The position numbers and the translations under genes were made by a program. Positions 57,629 to 64,000 of a DNA stretch of 64,000 nucleotides are shown one piece after another. Origin of the DNA: Pelomonas parva (GTDB lineage: Bacteria > Pseudomonadota > Gammaproteobacteria > Burkholderiales > Burkholderiaceae_C); assembly GCF_043555835.1 (NCBI RefSeq), contig NZ_JBIGHV010000004.1:496001-560000 (forward strand), written 5' to 3'. Each line of letters opens with the position of its first letter. Position 1 is the stretch's first letter. The notes under the pieces are model-generated. The model searched no databases. It saw only the letters and a list, made by a program, of their open reading frames with translations, and was not told where the DNA came from.

Positions 57629-59250
57629 AGCAGTGGAATCAACGCGAGAGGCAGCAGCCACAACCAGCGCGGGTAGGGCACTTCGATCATCTGCGTCTGG
57701 CCCCAGGGGCCGGCCGCGCCGGCTGCATTGAAGGCACGGGCGCGCAGGAAGTACTTGCCCCAGGACGGCTTGGCCATCACCACCTCGGGCTTGTCGGTGG
57801 CGATGCGCTGCAGGTCGGGGCCGTCGAAGGTCGCCGCCTTGGCCCACTCCAGTTCGTAGCGCACCACGCCCGCGTCGGCGCGCCAGCGCAGCTTGAGCTG
57901 GTCGCCGCTGATCTCGGGCTCGGCCGGCGGCGGCGCGGGCGGCGGGGGCTGGATCTCGAAGCGCTGCGGGTCGCTGAACGGGCCGGCGCGGCCGCCGGCT
58001 TCGACCGAGGCGATGCGCCAGTGGTAGGCGCCGTCGGGCAACTTCGCCTCGTAGCTCGCCGAATCAATCGGCGGCGGCTGCAGCGCTAGGTCCTTGAACT
58101 CGGCGTCACGCGCGATCTGCAGGCGCACGTCGGGGGCGGCGGTGTTGCGCGTCCAGGCCAGGGCCATGGCGCCGTTGTAGCTGACGGCACCCTGGGCCGG
58201 CGCCTGGATGAAGGGCGGCTCGGGGCGGGCCTGCAGGTGCACGTCGGCATCGGCGGCGGCGCCTTCGTGGCCACGGGCGTCGATGCCGCGCAGGCGCAGC
58301 GTGTAGTCGCCGTCGGCCAGCTCGCGCGCCTCGGCCCAGGCGGCCACGGGCTCGGCGACGCGGGCGTCGAGCAGCAGACGGTCGAAGTCGCCCTTGGGGA
58401 AGAGCTGCGCGCGCCAGGCCACGGCGCCGGCGGGCGAGGCGCCCCAGCTCAGGCGCAGCGGCAGGCGCTCGGCGGTGCGCGGCAGCGCGGTCAGATCGGG
58501 AGCCGGCAGCAGCGGCGTCACGCGCAGGCTGCCGCCCTCGGCGAGCAGCCCCTGGCCGGTGGCCACGTCGGCACCCAGGCCGTCGGCATGCACGGCGCCT
58601 GAAATGACCTGCATGCGCGTGGCGCCCTCGGTGGTCTGCACGCGGAACTCGGTGCCGCGCACGCCGAGGTTGGCGTGCGGCGTGCGCAGCTCGTACAGCG
58701 GCACGCGTTGCGGGTTGGGCGCGACGCGGTTGTCCGCGCCCCCCTTGTCCACGCGCAGGCGCACGGCGGGGATGGCGCCGCGCCCCAGCACGAGCAGCTG
58801 CTCCAGCGTGACATCGCTCTGCGGCGGGATCAGCAGGCGCGAGCCGTCGGCAAAGCGCAAGGAGGCGCTGGCCTGCGCGCCGGTGCGCAGGCGGTCGCCG
58901 CTGCGCAGCGTGGCACCGCTGGCCAGGGCTTCGCTGGCTGCGTCGCGCAGACGCTGCACGTCGCCCTTGACGAACACCGCCTCGGCCACGCTGGCCTCGC
59001 GCTTGAGCCAGGCGACGGGCATGCGCAGCGTGCGGCCGGGCATCAGGCGCAGCGGGTCGGCCACGCGGTTGAGCTTCTGCAGGTCGCGCCAGCTGCGCGG
59101 CGCCGACAGCCAATCCTCGGTCAGCGTCAGCAAGGTGTCGCCGGGCTGGACGCGATAACGCCAGTCGGCATCGGCGGCCTGCGCCTGCGCGCCGGCCCAG
59201 CCACTGCACAACAGCAGGCCCATGGCCAGCCAGACCTTCAATGCATTCAT
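57625..59250 (-). CDS. LysM- and FecR-domain envelope protein
   Basis: A 541-residue exported protein behind GGGAGG. After the signal peptide a LysM domain (YRVQPGDTLLTLTEDWL) suggests peptidoglycan binding. A FecR domain follows (LRSGDRLRTGAQASASLRFADGS, in two parts, and LGVRGTEFRV). Then come two or three Fn3-like beta repeats with Pro-rich linkers. The last ~15 residues (WLWLLPLALIPLL) are hydrophobic and may anchor it in the membrane. FecR/CHASE2 gene pairs are common in Burkholderiales, so it probably signals to the coupled CHASE2 kinase. Confidence 0.85.
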   Translation of the reverse strand: MNALKVWLAMGLLLCSGWAGAQAQAADADWRYRVQPGDTLLTLTEDWLSAPRSWRDLQKLNRVADPLRLMPGRTLRMPVAWLKREASVAEAVFVKGDVQRLRDAASEALASGATLRSGDRLRTGAQASASLRFADGSRLLIPPQSDVTLEQLLVLGRGAIPAVRLRVDKGGADNRVAPNPQRVPLYELRTPHANLGVRGTEFRVQTTEGATRMQVISGAVHADGLGADVATGQGLLAEGGSLRVTPLLPAPDLTALPRTAERLPLRLSWGASPAGAVAWRAQLFPKGDFDRLLLDARVAEPVAAWAEARELADGDYTLRLRGIDARGHEGAAADADVHLQARPEPPFIQAPAQGAVSYNGAMALAWTRNTAAPDVRLQIARDAEFKDLALQPPPIDSASYEAKLPDGAYHWRIASVEAGGRAGPFSDPQRFEIQPPPPAPPPAEPEISGDQLKLRWRADAGVVRYELEWAKAATFDGPDLQRIATDKPEVVMAKPSWGKYFLRARAFNAAGAAGPWGQTQMIEVPYPRWLWLLPLALIPLL

Positions 59251-59325
59251 GCTCACCTCCCACTCCCTGCAGGAGCAAGGATGGTAGCGATACAGAATGC
59301 CGCCTGCTTCCGTGAAGGAGGGTCT

Positions 59326-59607
59326 ATGCCTGTCTTTTCCGACTTCGTCGCCTGGCTGCGCCGCCACCGCCTGAGCTGTTTCGGCCTGATGACCTTGAGC
59401 TTCATCGCCTTCGGCCTGCTGACGCTGGACCTGCTGCGCTTGGTGGGCAGCAACGCCGCCTTCCTCTCCGACAATGGCTGGCAAGGCCTGCAAGACGGCG
59501 GCCTGCGGCAGCTGCTGGAGCTGCTGGCCTCGTGCGTGGGCGCGATGGCGGCCTGGCTGCTGTTCAAGCTGTGCGAGACCTTGCTGGTCCAGTCGCTGAC
59601 GAAATGA
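59326..59607 (+). CDS. Small membrane protein (93 aa)
   Basis: ATG 59326 follows AAGGAGGG. Two hydrophobic helices are seen, at about 17-41 (LSCFGLMTLSFIAFGLLTLDL, in two parts) and 66-88. The loop carries SDNGWQGLQDGGLRQLLELL. No family is recognised. It lies 54 bases before the carboxyltransferase gene and may share its transcript. Confidence 0.65.
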   Translation: MPVFSDFVAWLRRHRLSCFGLMTLSFIAFGLLTLDLLRLVGSNAAFLSDNGWQGLQDGGLRQLLELLASCVGAMAAWLLFKLCETLLVQSLTK

Positions 59608-59661
59608 GGCAAGGCGCCACAAGCGCTGCGCCACAAAAACCACAAGACCCGAGGAGACCCC

Positions 59662-61269
59662 ATGCCGGTTCTGACCACCCAGCTCAACCCCCGCTCGGCC
59701 GACTTCAAGGCCAATGCCGACGCGATGCGCGGCCTGATCGATGACTTGAACGCCAAGCTCACTCAAATTGCGCAAGGCGGTGGCGAGGCGGCCCGCGCCA
59801 AGCACACCGCGCGCGGCAAGCTGCTGCCGCGCGACCGCGTGGAGATGCTCCTGGACCCGGGCACGCCCTTCCTCGAACTGGCGCCGCTGGCCGGGCTCAA
59901 CCTCTATGACAACGCGGCGCCCGGCGGCGGCGTGGTGGCCGGCATCGGCCGCGTGTCGGGCGTGGAGTGCGTCATCGTCTGCAACGACGCGACGGTGAAG
60001 GGCGGCACCTACTACCCGATCACCGTCAAGAAGCACCTGCGCGCGCAGGAAGTGGCCGCGCAGAACCGCCTGCCCTGCATCTACCTCGTCGACAGCGGCG
60101 GCGCCAACCTGCCGAACCAGGACGAGGTGTTCCCCGACCGCGACCACTTCGGCCGCATCTTCTTCAACCAGGCCAACCTGTCGGCCGCCGGCATTCCGCA
60201 GATCGCCGTCGTGATGGGCTCGTGCACGGCCGGCGGTGCCTACGTGCCGGCGATGAGCGATGAGACCATCATCGTCAAGAACCAGGGCACCATCTTCCTG
60301 GGCGGCCCGCCACTGGTGAAGGCCGCCACCGGCGAGGTCGTCACGGCGGAGGACCTGGGCGGTGGCGACGTGCATACGCGCCTGTCCGGCGTCGCCGACC
60401 ACCTGGCCAACAACGACACGCACGCGCTGGCCATCGCGCGGCAGTCCGTCGCCCGGCTGAACTGGACGAAGACGAACCCGCTGGCCATGCAGGCGCCCAG
60501 GGCGCCGCTGTCCGACCCCGCCGAGTTGCACGGCGTCATCCCCGTCGACACGCGCAAGCCCTTCGACATCCGCGAGGTCATCGCCCGCATCGTCGACGGC
60601 AGCGAGTTCGACGAGTTCAAGGCCCGCTACGGCGCCACGCTGGTCTGCGGCTTCGCCCACATCGAGGGCATGCCGGTGGGCATCGTCGCCAACAACGGCA
60701 TCCTGTTCGCCGAGAGCGCCAACAAGGGCGCGCACTTCATCGAGCTGTGCTGCCAGCGCAAGATCCCGCTGGTGTTCCTGCAGAACATCACCGGGTTCAT
60801 GGTGGGCCGCAAGTACGAGAACGACGGCATCGCCCGCGCCGGCGCCAAGATGGTCACGGCCGTGGCCTGCGCCCAGGTGCCGAAGTTCACCGTCATCATC
60901 GGCGGCAGCTTCGGCGCGGGGAACTACGGCATGTGCGGCCGTGCGTACTCGCCACGCTTCCTGTGGATGTGGCCCAACGCGCGCATCTCGGTGATGGGCG
61001 GCGAGCAGGCGGCCAGCGTGCTGAGCACCATCCGCCGCGACGCCATCGAGGCCAAAGGCGGTGCCTGGTCGGCTGAAGAAGAGGACGCCTTCAAGGCGCC
61101 GCTGCGCCAGCAGTACGAGGACCAGGGCCATCCGTACTACGCGTCGGCCCGGCTGTGGGACGACGGCGTCATCGACCCCGCCGACACACGCCGCGTGCTG
61201 GCGCTGGGCTTGAGCGCATCGCTGAATGCGCCCATCCCGGAGACGAAGTTCGGCGTGTTCCGCATGTGA
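59662..61269 (+). CDS. mccB: Methylcrotonoyl-CoA carboxylase carboxyltransferase (beta) subunit
   Basis: A 535-residue acyl-CoA carboxylase beta subunit, most like MccB of leucine degradation, which transfers carboxyl from biotin to 3-methylcrotonyl-CoA. It shows ARGKLLPRDRVEMLLDPGTPF, CNDATVKGGTYYPITVKKHLR, LVDSGGANLPNQDEVFPDRDHFG, MGSCTAGGAYVPAMSDE, QNITGFMVGRKYE and SFGAGNYGMCGRAY in order. The biotinylated alpha subunit, isovaleryl-CoA dehydrogenase and hydratase genes are not in the window, nor directly after it, where a protease gene follows. Confidence 0.9.
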   Translation: MPVLTTQLNPRSADFKANADAMRGLIDDLNAKLTQIAQGGGEAARAKHTARGKLLPRDRVEMLLDPGTPFLELAPLAGLNLYDNAAPGGGVVAGIGRVSGVECVIVCNDATVKGGTYYPITVKKHLRAQEVAAQNRLPCIYLVDSGGANLPNQDEVFPDRDHFGRIFFNQANLSAAGIPQIAVVMGSCTAGGAYVPAMSDETIIVKNQGTIFLGGPPLVKAATGEVVTAEDLGGGDVHTRLSGVADHLANNDTHALAIARQSVARLNWTKTNPLAMQAPRAPLSDPAELHGVIPVDTRKPFDIREVIARIVDGSEFDEFKARYGATLVCGFAHIEGMPVGIVANNGILFAESANKGAHFIELCCQRKIPLVFLQNITGFMVGRKYENDGIARAGAKMVTAVACAQVPKFTVIIGGSFGAGNYGMCGRAYSPRFLWMWPNARISVMGGEQAASVLSTIRRDAIEAKGGAWSAEEEDAFKAPLRQQYEDQGHPYYASARLWDDGVIDPADTRRVLALGLSASLNAPIPETKFGVFRM

Positions 61270-62063
61270 TGGCGATGCGCTGGCGCTTCCTGCTAGCCCT
61301 TGCTTCGGCCAGCATCAGCTTCGCGGCCGGCGCGGCCACGCGGGATGACCTGGCTCGCGTCGAGACCGCACTGCGCCGCGTCGCGGCGCCCTGGTGCGGC
61401 CGGCTCGCGGCGCTGGATGCCCAAGGTCAACGTCGCTGCAACGTGTCCTTCGAGAACCTCGGCCCGGTGGGCGGCGGCAGTGCCTTCGCGCTGCTCGACG
61501 GGACGCACATCACCGACGAGTTGCTGGCTGTGCTGTCCATCGACGAACTCGCCGCCGTGATGGGCCATGAGCTGGCCCACCTCGTGCTGGGCCATGGTCT
61601 TTTCAAGCTGCGCCAGCAGCAGGCCCTCGCACCGAACGAGATGCGCGGCATGGCGCTGTCGCTGGCCGAACGCGTCGGCGTGGAGCCCCACGAGCACACG
61701 CCCGCCGGTCCGCGCGCCCAGGAGCTGGACGCCGACACGCTGGGCCTGGTGTTCGCGGGCATGGCCGGCTACGACGTGCGCCGAGGCGCCGCCTTATGGC
61801 GCACAGCGGCGGCCCGCATCCCCGGGTGGACGGCGCATGGCGGCGCCACCCATCCCGACGACGCCCGACGCCTGGCCCATGCCACCCAGGTGGCCGCCGC
61901 TTTTTGCCGCGCCGTAGCGGCCTCGCGCCCGCCCTGGCCCGCCGAGGACAGGTTGCTGCCCGCCTACGAACTGTCGCGTGACGAAGCCCTCCGGCTGCTC
62001 GACCCCACCGCGCTTGCCAAGGCCTGCCGCAAGTTGCCGCCCGCACGGGCTTCAAGACCATGA
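61269..62063 (+). CDS. M48-family metallopeptidase
   Basis: A 264-residue exported zinc protease. The signal peptide ends near AAGAA. HELAH in AAVMGHELAHLVLGH gives the zinc histidines and catalytic glutamate; the third ligand is in QELDADTLG, typical of M48. No membrane helices follow, so it is likely periplasmic. ATG 61269 overlaps the mccB stop (TGATG), which suggests co-translation, although no functional link to mccB is obvious. Confidence 0.87.
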   Translation: MAMRWRFLLALASASISFAAGAATRDDLARVETALRRVAAPWCGRLAALDAQGQRRCNVSFENLGPVGGGSAFALLDGTHITDELLAVLSIDELAAVMGHELAHLVLGHGLFKLRQQQALAPNEMRGMALSLAERVGVEPHEHTPAGPRAQELDADTLGLVFAGMAGYDVRRGAALWRTAAARIPGWTAHGGATHPDDARRLAHATQVAAAFCRAVAASRPPWPAEDRLLPAYELSRDEALRLLDPTALAKACRKLPPARASRP

Positions 62064-62070
62064 ACGCCTG

Positions 62071-62595
62071 ATGATCACCATCCGCCCACTGGCCGCCAAC
62101 GACTGCCTGACCGAACTGACCGCGCTGCTGCACGTGTCCTACGCCTCGCTTGCCGCCCAGGGCTGGAACTTCACGGCGGTGGACCAGAGCGTCGAGGTCA
62201 CGCGCCAGCGGCTGGCCGAGGCGCAGGGCTTCGTCGCCGAAGTGGACGGCCGCCTCGTCGGTACGGTCGCCGTGCGCGGCCCCAAGCCCGCAGGCGAGGC
62301 CTACATCGCCGACCCGCCACCAGCGCTGTACACGACGCCCGGCACGGCCATCCTGTCGCAGCTCGCCGTGCACCCCGACTGCCGTGGGCAAGGTGTCGGC
62401 GAGCAGTTGATGGACGCCGCCGAGGGCTGGGCGCTTGGACAGGGCTTCTCCAAGCTCGCCCTCGATACCGCCGAGCCTGCCGTCGCTCTTCGCCGCCGCT
62501 ACCAGCGCCGTGGCTACGTCGCCACCGGCCGCGTGCAGTGGCAGGGCAAGACCTACGCTTCGGTGCTCATGTGCAAACCGTTGCAGCGCGAATGA
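62071..62595 (+). CDS. GNAT-family N-acetyltransferase
   Basis: A 174-residue acetyltransferase. Acetyl-CoA-binding motif A is LAVHPDCRGQGVGEQLMDAA. FVAEVDGRLVGTVAVRG and LRRRYQRRGYVATG are typical of the family, with an acidic EAYIADPP insert. ATG 62071 is 7 bases after the protease stop, so it may be part of the same transcript. The acceptor is unknown. Confidence 0.88.
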   Translation: MITIRPLAANDCLTELTALLHVSYASLAAQGWNFTAVDQSVEVTRQRLAEAQGFVAEVDGRLVGTVAVRGPKPAGEAYIADPPPALYTTPGTAILSQLAVHPDCRGQGVGEQLMDAAEGWALGQGFSKLALDTAEPAVALRRRYQRRGYVATGRVQWQGKTYASVLMCKPLQRE

Positions 62596-62615
62596 AGCTG
62601 CGGGAGGCTTTCGTG

Positions 62616-62642
62616 CGAATCGAGTAAGATACACACGAATCG
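62616..62642. promoter_or_regulatory. Direct repeat CGAATCG around a -10-like box upstream of vapB
   Basis: CGAATCG occurs at 62616-62622 and 62636-62642, exactly 20 bases apart, flanking TAAGAT (62625-62630). The arrangement fits binding of a VapBC complex to its own promoter, but no clear -35 box is seen. Confidence 0.4.
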
Positions 62643-62660
62643 CATCATTCCATACACATC

Positions 62661-62987
62661 ATGCGCACAAACATCGACATCGACGACGACCTGATGGCTC
62701 GCGCCATGGCGGCCGGACCGTTCAAGACGAAAAAGGAAGCGGTGGAAGCGGGCCTCGCGCTACTGGAACGCCAAGCCGCCTACCGCGAGATCCTGAAGTG
62801 GAAGGGCAAGCTGCAATGGGGCTGGGACGACAGTGAGCCGCGCCTGGACGGCCAGCCCAATATCGTCAGCATCGGCGAGCCCGAGGCGGCGTATCGGGCC
62901 AAACCCGCCACCAAGCCAGCAGCAAAGGCACCCGTGATGCCAGCGGCCAAAGCGGCACCGAAACCACCGCGCCATGGTCGTCGTTGA
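62661..62987 (+). CDS. vapB: VapB-type antitoxin with extended tail
   Basis: A 108-residue antitoxin. The N-terminal ribbon-helix-helix MRTNIDIDDDLMARAM, FKTKKEAVEAGLALLER and the KGKLQWGW segment match the VapB family that works with VapC toxins. Typical members are about 65-75 residues; this one continues with ~35 extra residues rich in Ala, Lys and Pro. The tail overlaps the start of vapC by 14 bases. VapB binds VapC and DNA to repress its own operon. Confidence 0.85.
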   Translation: MRTNIDIDDDLMARAMAAGPFKTKKEAVEAGLALLERQAAYREILKWKGKLQWGWDDSEPRLDGQPNIVSIGEPEAAYRAKPATKPAAKAPVMPAAKAAPKPPRHGRR

Positions 62988-63384
62988 CAGCAGCGTCTGG
63001 ATCGACCTGTTCGCCGGTCGCGAAAACGGCGCCACGGCTGCGCTTGAACAGCTGCTGAACGACGGCCAGACCCGCCTCGTTCTTCCCGACCTCGTGCTGT
63101 TCGAGGTGCTGCGCGGCTTTCGCAGCGAGGGCGATCTGCGTATTGCGCGTTCGTTGCTGTCCACCCTGCCCACCGAATCCACCGGCGGCGCCGATCTCGC
63201 CCACAGCGCAGCAGACCAGTACCGCCGCCTGCGCCGCCTGGGCCTGACGATCCGCAGCGGCATCGACTGCCTGATTGCCACCTTCTGCATCGAGCGCGAT
63301 TTCGCCTTGCTGCACCGTGACCGCGATTACGACGCCTACGCCGACCACCTCGGCCTGCAAGTCTGGCCTCACCTGGACCACTGA
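62974..63384 (+). CDS. vapC: VapC-type PIN-domain toxin
   Basis: A 136-residue PIN ribonuclease. The four acidic active-site residues are visible: D5 (VVVDSSVWID), E44 (LFEVLRGF), D98 (SGIDCLIA) and D116 (LLHRDRDYD). VapC toxins cleave tRNA or rRNA and stop translation until VapB neutralises them. ATG 62974 overlaps vapB by 14 bases, as in most vapBC operons. All catalytic residues are kept, so it should be active. Confidence 0.92.
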   Translation: MVVVDSSVWIDLFAGRENGATAALEQLLNDGQTRLVLPDLVLFEVLRGFRSEGDLRIARSLLSTLPTESTGGADLAHSAADQYRRLRRLGLTIRSGIDCLIATFCIERDFALLHRDRDYDAYADHLGLQVWPHLDH

Positions 63385-63388
63385 CCCC

Positions 63389-64000
63389 TTGACCGCACCA
63401 CACCTCGTCCGCTTGCTCTGCTTGCTGGCCACGCTGGCTGCAGGCTTGGCGCAGGCCCAGGCCCAGGTCCCCGAGCGCCTGCAGGCCGATGTGCGCGAAG
63501 CCATCGTGCGCGTGCCGGCCCGCGTGGAAGACGCCTTTGGCAAACCCGCCGAGGGCGAGTTGCTCGTCACCACATTCCGCCCGGCCGGGCCGGGACCGTT
63601 CCCGCTGGCGGTCATCAGCCATGGACGCGACCCCGACAAGCGCGCCGAGTACAGGCGGCCGCGCTACGAGTCGGCCGCGCGCTACTTCGTGCGCAAGGGC
63701 TTTGCGGTGGCCGTGCCGCTGCGCCTGGGCTATGGCGTGCTCGCCAGCGCGGGTGACCCGGAGAACAGCGTGTCCTGCGACGCGCCACGCTTCGGCAGCG
63801 CACTGCACGCCGCCGCGCAGCAGATCCTGGCCGTGCGTGACTTCATGTCCCGTCAGCCCGACATCGATGCCAGCCGCACCGTGCTCTTGGGCGTGTCCGT
63901 GGGCGGCATCGCCACCATCGCGGCCACGTCGGCGCATGCGCCGGGTCAGGTCGCCGCCATCAACTTCGCCGGCGGGCATGGCGGCAATCCCGAAAAGCGC
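63389..64000 (+). CDS. Secreted alpha/beta hydrolase (3' end beyond window)
   Basis: The frame starts at TTG 63389, 4 bases after vapC, and runs off the right edge; 204 codons are visible. A signal peptide (LVRLLCLLATLAAGLAQAQA) precedes a hydrolase with LLVTTFRPAGPGPFPLAVISHGR and the nucleophile elbow GVSVGG. It resembles dienelactone hydrolase-like esterases. The remaining triad residues would be outside the window. The TTG start is uncertain, but no ATG lies before the signal peptide. Confidence 0.75.
   Translation, partial: MTAPHLVRLLCLLATLAAGLAQAQAQVPERLQADVREAIVRVPARVEDAFGKPAEGELLVTTFRPAGPGPFPLAVISHGRDPDKRAEYRRPRYESAARYFVRKGFAVAVPLRLGYGVLASAGDPENSVSCDAPRFGSALHAAAQQILAVRDFMSRQPDIDASRTVLLGVSVGGIATIAATSAHAPGQVAAINFAGGHGGNPEKR

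Noticed and set aside
59251..61131. N-terminal extension of the LysM/FecR frame upstream of 59250
   Set aside because: The extension runs antisense through mccB. ATG 59250 has a good ribosome site and begins a signal peptide.
1..64000. tRNA, rRNA, CRISPR arrays, insertion sequences or prophage
   Set aside because: No tRNA T-loop sequence, regular short repeats, transposase motifs or phage structural genes were seen.

Overview
The window reads as a stretch of chromosome from a high-GC betaproteobacterium of the order Burkholderiales, probably near the Rubrivivax/Roseateles/Mitsuaria group. This placement is an inference from the very GC-rich coding sequence, the fbaA, purC, purE-purK-sua5 genes lying in one region, the PEP-CTERM protein and the large two-component repertoire; no rRNA is present to confirm it. 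Genes are densely packed and many overlap by ATGA, TTGA, GTGA or TGATG, so operons are easy to read. I found no tRNA, rRNA, CRISPR array, insertion sequence or prophage.

Layout. 1-10.2 kb: an osmC-araC operon cut by the left edge, a methyltransferase gene broken by an in-frame TAG, a TetR-controlled hydrolase with two copies of a palindromic operator, lactonase plus S-formylglutathione hydrolase, creA coupled to a membrane protein with a degenerate GGDEF domain, and two secreted proteins of unknown role. 10.2-16.9 kb: a signalling block with a LuxR-type regulator, a BON protein, a lone receiver, a CHASE3 histidine kinase and a PAS-GGDEF-EAL protein; the 10-mer TCCTACA(G/A)CG recurs in four of its intergenic spaces. 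16.9-24.9 kb: a PQQ-type sugar dehydrogenase lipoprotein divergent from a DUF1800-DUF1501 pair, an EF-G-like GTPase and a group of small hypothetical genes around an AT-rich palindrome. 24.9-33.2 kb: HDOD protein, PEP-CTERM protein, ECF sigma factor, Lrp regulator divergent from hppD, hydrolase, fadD and an SGNH-like lipoprotein.

33.2-46.1 kb holds the housekeeping set sua5-purK-purE, purC and fbaA, separated by signalling genes: a CnoX-type thioredoxin, a transmembrane Ser/Thr kinase, a helical-repeat protein, and a hybrid kinase with its own coupled receiver. The hybrid kinase has an N-terminal membrane domain that matches plant and cyanobacterial ethylene receptors at every copper/ethylene-binding position, which I consider the most interesting feature here. 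46.2-51.4 kb: a HATPase-DUF4325 protein and an operon for a molybdenum hydroxylase, an FMN reductase and a pirin. 51.4-59.3 kb: an operon of a LysM/FecR envelope protein, a CHASE2 hybrid kinase and a very large double hybrid kinase. 59.3-64 kb: a small membrane protein, an acyl-CoA carboxyltransferase, an M48 protease, a GNAT enzyme, a VapBC toxin-antitoxin pair and a secreted hydrolase cut by the right edge.

Overall the window mixes core metabolism (purine synthesis, glycolysis, tyrosine, fatty-acid and leucine-type degradation) with an unusually dense set of sensors: five histidine kinases, of which three are hybrid, two c-di-GMP-type proteins, one Ser/Thr kinase and one ECF sigma factor.
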